From: Cytophagales bacterium
GTDB lineage: Bacteria; Bacteroidota; Bacteroidia; Cytophagales; Spirosomataceae
Direction: 5' to 3'
NCBI GenBank assembly: GCA_004292855.1
Contig: RDXN01000060.1
Coordinates: 1-64,000 of the forward strand
Length of the DNA stretch: 64,000 nt
Positions within the stretch are counted from its first letter, which is position 1. The number at the start of each line of letters is the position of its first letter. The notes beneath the pieces were generated by a model. It made no database searches. It had not been told where the DNA came from and worked only from the letters and a program-made list of their open reading frames with translations. The position numbers and the translations under genes are program-made. Positions 60,833 to 64,000 of the stretch are shown piece by piece.

Positions 60833-61564
60833 CTACTTATTTGTCACAATCGCGAATGCGGGGGCGTTTGGCGCGGCAGAACCAACGGCTCCGCGAACCA
60901 CCACCGTCACCTTACGACCTACGACCAGCGAATTGTACGTTATACCTCCCAACGATGTGGTTGTGCTTGTGGGGCGGGCCTGAAACGCATACGCTGCCGT
61001 TGCTGCGTTCGGGTCAAGGGCCACATAGGCCGAGGCCGTGCGTGGGGCTACATTGCTCACCAACGGAGCCGACGTGCCAATGGCCAAATCAATCGACTGC
61101 CCGGTTGTGAGCAGGTTGAGCACTCGAACGTAGTTTTTGCCGGGAGCGGGTAGGCTCAGGTCGTCGGGGATGAGCACACCCGCCGGGGCTGCTGCCGTAC
61201 CTGTAGCCGCCAGTGTGTAATACTTATCGGCTTCGAGCGCGAGCGGAGCCGTGAGTATGGTGGCCCCGGTTACTGAACCCGACGTAGGCGTGGCTACGCG
61301 AAAATTGGGTGTGCCGGGCGTCAGGGCAACGTATTCCGTTGGGAAAGCGGCTCCGTAAGCAAGTGAGACACCTGTGATTTTGGCGTCGTTCGCAAATACG
61401 TCGACTGCCGGACCACCCACCACCGTGTGCAGGATCTTCACGCGGGCGGTTCCCGCAGCCGGGACCTGATTCCGCAAAATGTCGTTCTCGTCGCCACAGC
61501 CCAAAACCGTTGCCAGCAGGGCTGCCGATCCGAGGAAATAAGTAATTGATTTTTTAAAAAGCAT
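60833..61564 (-). CDS. DUF4397 domain lipoprotein
   Basis: The 243-residue protein has a lipoprotein signal with lipobox VLGC (Cys23) and two DUF4397 repeats: ARVKILHTVVGGPAVDVFAND near 40-60, and NYVRVLNLLTTGQSIDLAIG near 140-160. DUF4397 proteins are surface lipoproteins of Bacteroidota and often accompany Sus-like systems. The ATG at 61564 lies 8 bases after the SusD stop, so it is the last gene of the SusCD operon. The function is unknown. Confidence 0.85.
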   Translation of the reverse strand: MLFKKSITYFLGSAALLATVLGCGDENDILRNQVPAAGTARVKILHTVVGGPAVDVFANDAKITGVSLAYGAAFPTEYVALTPGTPNFRVATPTSGSVTGATILTAPLALEADKYYTLAATGTAAAPAGVLIPDDLSLPAPGKNYVRVLNLLTTGQSIDLAIGTSAPLVSNVAPRTASAYVALDPNAATAAYAFQARPTSTTTSLGGITYNSLVVGRKVTVVVRGAVGSAAPNAPAFAIVTNK

Positions 61565-61571
61565 AGCGAAA

Positions 61572-63089
61572 TTATTTTTTAGAGAACCACATCTCGACCG
61601 TATGGTAATCGGGTTTGTCGGCACCGATACTAGCCAGTGAAGCCGCGTTCCACATGTATTCCGAGTTGAAGCGGGGCCGCACGCGCTGCACGGTCCTGTT
61701 GCTGTTGTCGGGGAACAAACTGGCTGGCACCACAAAGCCCGTGTAAATGTCGGGGCTGTAATTGAACCGGCGCAAGTCGACCCAAGTTTCGAGCATTCCG
61801 TGACCGTACATAGCGATGTACTTTTGGAGCATAATGTTGCTCAGAGTCAGGTCGGCAGCAGTTTGGGCTACGGCTTTGCTCGCCAGATAGGTGGTGCGTT
61901 GGGCCGCTGTAACGCGCTTGGCCGCGTCGAGTTCGAGGCTGTTGAGCAGATCGAAACTCGCATTGATACCGTTGCGGTAGGCCGTCAGAGCCGTTGCGCG
62001 GTCGCCTTTACGGAACGCGGCCTCAGCCTTGATAAACTGCATCTCGCCGTAGGTCATGATCGGGTAGGGCGCATTGTCGCGGAACATACCCCGGCCTGTT
62101 CCCGACAGGGCAATGGTGTTACCCCCCCAAAACGTTGGGATAATCACGGCTGCGGCTGTATTTGGATCACCTGCGCTGGGCACGATAGCCCGGAACTGCC
62201 CGTCGGCCGATGCGTTGAATAGCAGGCTTTGGCGAGGATCGGGTGCCCCCATTGTGGCCCCACTCACGAGGCTCATCGAGAACACCGTGGGCCGGAAACT
62301 ACCCAAGTTATTGCGCAAAGGACCGAAGAAGTTAGCATCGTCGGTGTTGCTGCCCGTGTGCGGGGCCATAAAATTGTCGGCGTTGCTCGCCAGCGCCTTG
62401 TCGACAAACGCGATCACGGCGTCGGGGCTGTAGCTCGCCTTGTTGCTCAGGTGGTTGGCGTTGCGGGCCAGTACACCATTTACAAAACGCGTCCATTTAG
62501 CCCGGTCGCCCCCGTACACCGCATCGGCGCGGGCCACGGTTCCGGTTGTGATGGCGTCTTCTTTGGCCAGATCGGCAAGGGCTTCGTTGGCCCATTTCAC
62601 AGCTTCGGCGTAGGCGGTCTCCTGTGAGTCGAAATCGAATGCGTAGCGACCAAACTCAAACACCTGCTTCACAATCATGTCGCCGTGCCAGTCGGTAGTC
62701 GATTGGAGGCTCCAGGCCCAAATCGCCTTGGCAATACCGCCGTAGGTGGGGCGGTTAGTGGCCGTAGCGTCGTCCATCATCAGGAACAGGTTTTTGCCAT
62801 TCCCGAAATAGTGCGACCGCCATTTTTCGGCCCCGGCATCGGAACTTGTCGCATAACCATGTCGGTCCCATACGCTGCCCGACAAGTTGCTGGCCCAGTT
62901 CTGTGTGTACGAACCAGCATAGCGACTGTCGAACTGCTCACCCCGTACCATTTGCGCAATCATCGGCGGCAAAATCGTTTGCGAAGCCGCAATCTGGGGT
63001 GTACTCGGATTTTTATTGACGTCCAGGTAGTCGTCGCAGCCTAGCAGACCAACGAGCGCGAAGACGCTTAGAAAGATGTATTTTTTCAT
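61572..63089 (-). CDS. SusD/RagB family outer-membrane lipoprotein
   Basis: The 505-residue protein has a lipoprotein signal (LLGC, Cys18) followed by DDYLDVNKNPSTPQIA, the typical SusD_2 start. Helical TPR-like repeats and a C-terminal WVDLRRFNYSPDIYTG segment fit SusD-like partners. It binds a nutrient at the cell surface as the lid of the SusC channel. The ligand is unknown; no glycoside hydrolase or peptidase is adjacent. It follows SusC by 13 bases. Confidence 0.9.
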   Translation of the reverse strand: MKKYIFLSVFALVGLLGCDDYLDVNKNPSTPQIAASQTILPPMIAQMVRGEQFDSRYAGSYTQNWASNLSGSVWDRHGYATSSDAGAEKWRSHYFGNGKNLFLMMDDATATNRPTYGGIAKAIWAWSLQSTTDWHGDMIVKQVFEFGRYAFDFDSQETAYAEAVKWANEALADLAKEDAITTGTVARADAVYGGDRAKWTRFVNGVLARNANHLSNKASYSPDAVIAFVDKALASNADNFMAPHTGSNTDDANFFGPLRNNLGSFRPTVFSMSLVSGATMGAPDPRQSLLFNASADGQFRAIVPSAGDPNTAAAVIIPTFWGGNTIALSGTGRGMFRDNAPYPIMTYGEMQFIKAEAAFRKGDRATALTAYRNGINASFDLLNSLELDAAKRVTAAQRTTYLASKAVAQTAADLTLSNIMLQKYIAMYGHGMLETWVDLRRFNYSPDIYTGFVVPASLFPDNSNRTVQRVRPRFNSEYMWNAASLASIGADKPDYHTVEMWFSKK

Positions 63090-63102
63090 GAGTAAGTCGT
63101 AC

Positions 63103-64000
63103 TTAAAATTGAACCTGAACACCAAACGTGTACCCACGTGGAATCGACAACGCGCCGAAGTCGAAGCCCTGTGCGCCACTGCCGCCTACGGAGGCATTCA
63201 ACCCGTTGATCGAGGGGTCGGCACCGGTGTAGTTCGTCATCAGGAATAAGTCGGTTCCGGTGAAGAACAGGCTGGCTCCGCGCACCAACTTCTTGGCTCC
63301 CAACATGCTGGCTGGCAGTGTGTAGCGCAGCGTTACGTCGCGCAGGCGCATCCAGTTGATGTCTTTTTCGATGAAATCCGATTCGACAAAGTTCAAATTG
63401 TAGAAGTCATTGCGCGTGATGGGTGTTACCTGGATCGTGTTGACAGTTGGGTTGGCCGTGTTTTCCAGACCATCGCGCAATACGCCCGTAACCACGCGGG
63501 GCGTCTCGCGGTCGAGAGTGCGGGAGCTGAGACCATTCACGTAGAAGAACAACTCGTTGCCATTGAATACGTCGCCACCACGCCGGAAGTCGAGCAGGGC
63601 CGACAGACCCCAGTTCTTGTACCGGAAGGAGTTCGTCAGGCCCACTGTAAAGAGCGGATTCCGATCACCGATGTTTGTGAACACCAGGTTTTTGACCGGG
63701 TAACCCGTTGTGGGGTTAATCAGGATGTCGCCCCTGGTGTTGCGCAGGTAATCGTAGCCACCGATAGTCGTGGCCTCGCTACCTACAAACAAACTGTTCC
63801 GCACGTTCTGATACAGCCACGTGTCGGACAGGTAGAACTCGGGCTGATCGGCAGGCAAGCTCAACACGGTGCTATTGTTGCGCGTGAAGTTGGTCGTGAT
63901 ATCCCAATTGAAATTGGCCCGACGAACAGGGTTACCCGTTATGAGCAGTTCGACACCCCGGCTCTCGATAGTCCCGCTGTTGATATACTGAAGAATAAAG
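63103..64000 (-). CDS. SusC/RagA family TonB-linked outer-membrane protein (5' end outside window)
   Basis: This is the C-terminal barrel of a SusC-like transporter. The frame is open to the window end; the GTG at 63867 is an internal codon, since coding continues upstream as the typical SusC phrases SGTIESRGVELL and RANFNWDITTNF. The end has YNLNFVESDFIEKDINWMRLRDVTLRYTLP and the final RGYTFGVQVQF, a barrel C-terminus with terminal Phe. Plug and carboxypeptidase-regulatory domains lie beyond position 64000. It forms an operon with SusD and the DUF4397 protein. Confidence 0.9.
   Translation of the reverse strand, partial: FILQYINSGTIESRGVELLITGNPVRRANFNWDITTNFTRNNSTVLSLPADQPEFYLSDTWLYQNVRNSLFVGSEATTIGGYDYLRNTRGDILINPTTGYPVKNLVFTNIGDRNPLFTVGLTNSFRYKNWGLSALLDFRRGGDVFNGNELFFYVNGLSSRTLDRETPRVVTGVLRDGLENTANPTVNTIQVTPITRNDFYNLNFVESDFIEKDINWMRLRDVTLRYTLPASMLGAKKLVRGASLFFTGTDLFLMTNYTGADPSINGLNASVGGSGAQGFDFGALSIPRGYTFGVQVQF

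Noticed and set aside
63103-63867. Complete short SusC gene starting at 63867
   Set aside because: The frame stays open to the window end with SusC-like sequence, so GTG 63867 is internal.

Overview
The window looks like a chromosomal segment from a moderately GC-rich Bacteroidota of the order Cytophagales, most like the Spirosoma/Rudanella/Fibrella group. The evidence is a SusC/SusD pair, Oar-like TonB receptors, a Por-type (T9SS) C-terminal sorting domain, giant SdrD-type and Ig-type surface proteins, LytTR regulators, and many matches to the Bacteroidota -7 box TAnnTTTG ahead of genes. I saw no rRNA, tRNA, CRISPR array, phage or intact insertion sequence. The genus is inferred from gene content only.

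Layout. 0.3-3.6 kb: elongasome pair PBP2-RodA (minus). 3.6-7.0 kb: two paralogous PAS/PAS histidine kinases. 7.0-10.1 kb: a DUF1501-DUF1800 export pair with Tat and T9SS signals. 10.2-14.1 kb: acyl-CoA synthetase, an 11-mer-repeat helical protein, a lipoprotein MsrA and an unknown gene, separated by two very strong inverted repeats. 14.4-20.7 kb: a giant SdrD-repeat surface protein interrupted by indels inside a 633-bp tandem repeat. 20.8-26.1 kb: methyltransferase, SDR-TetR pair, purple acid phosphatase-like enzyme, MoxR ATPase and PrmC. 26.2-30.4 kb: a TPR sensor kinase, a truncated copy of its 5' end, and two paralogous LytTR response regulators. 30.4-38.4 kb: an Rpn-family nuclease and a 2255-residue secreted protein with glycine-rich, beta-helix and Ig-like regions. 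38.5-42.5 kb: TruC-like pseudouridine synthase, DinB, a WG-repeat membrane protein and a dicarboxylate symporter. 42.5-45.3 kb: a NatAB-like ABC exporter beside a LytTR-only regulator. 45.4-57.1 kb: TonB-plug protein, SGNH hydrolase, Oar-like TonB receptor and YbbA/YbbP-like ABC transporter. 57.1-58.0 kb: a small gene paired with a zeta-toxin-like kinase. 58.0-64.0 kb: exported methyltransferase, phosphodiester glycosidase, outer-membrane barrel, and a SusC-SusD-DUF4397 operon cut by the window end.

The most interesting theme is LytTR regulation. Three LytTR proteins are present, and three intergenic arrays each hold three direct repeats at exactly 20- or 21-bp spacing, as expected for LytTR operators. 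They lie upstream of one LytTR regulator gene, upstream of the giant adhesin, and upstream of natA. This suggests one circuit joining the TPR kinase, its regulators and a large surface protein, and a second circuit for the NatAB-like exporter. Other points: the SGNH hydrolase 3' end is duplicated on the far side of a 1-kb insert, the SdrD gene has lesions that nearly cancel, and a possible new toxin-antitoxin pair sits at 57.2 kb.
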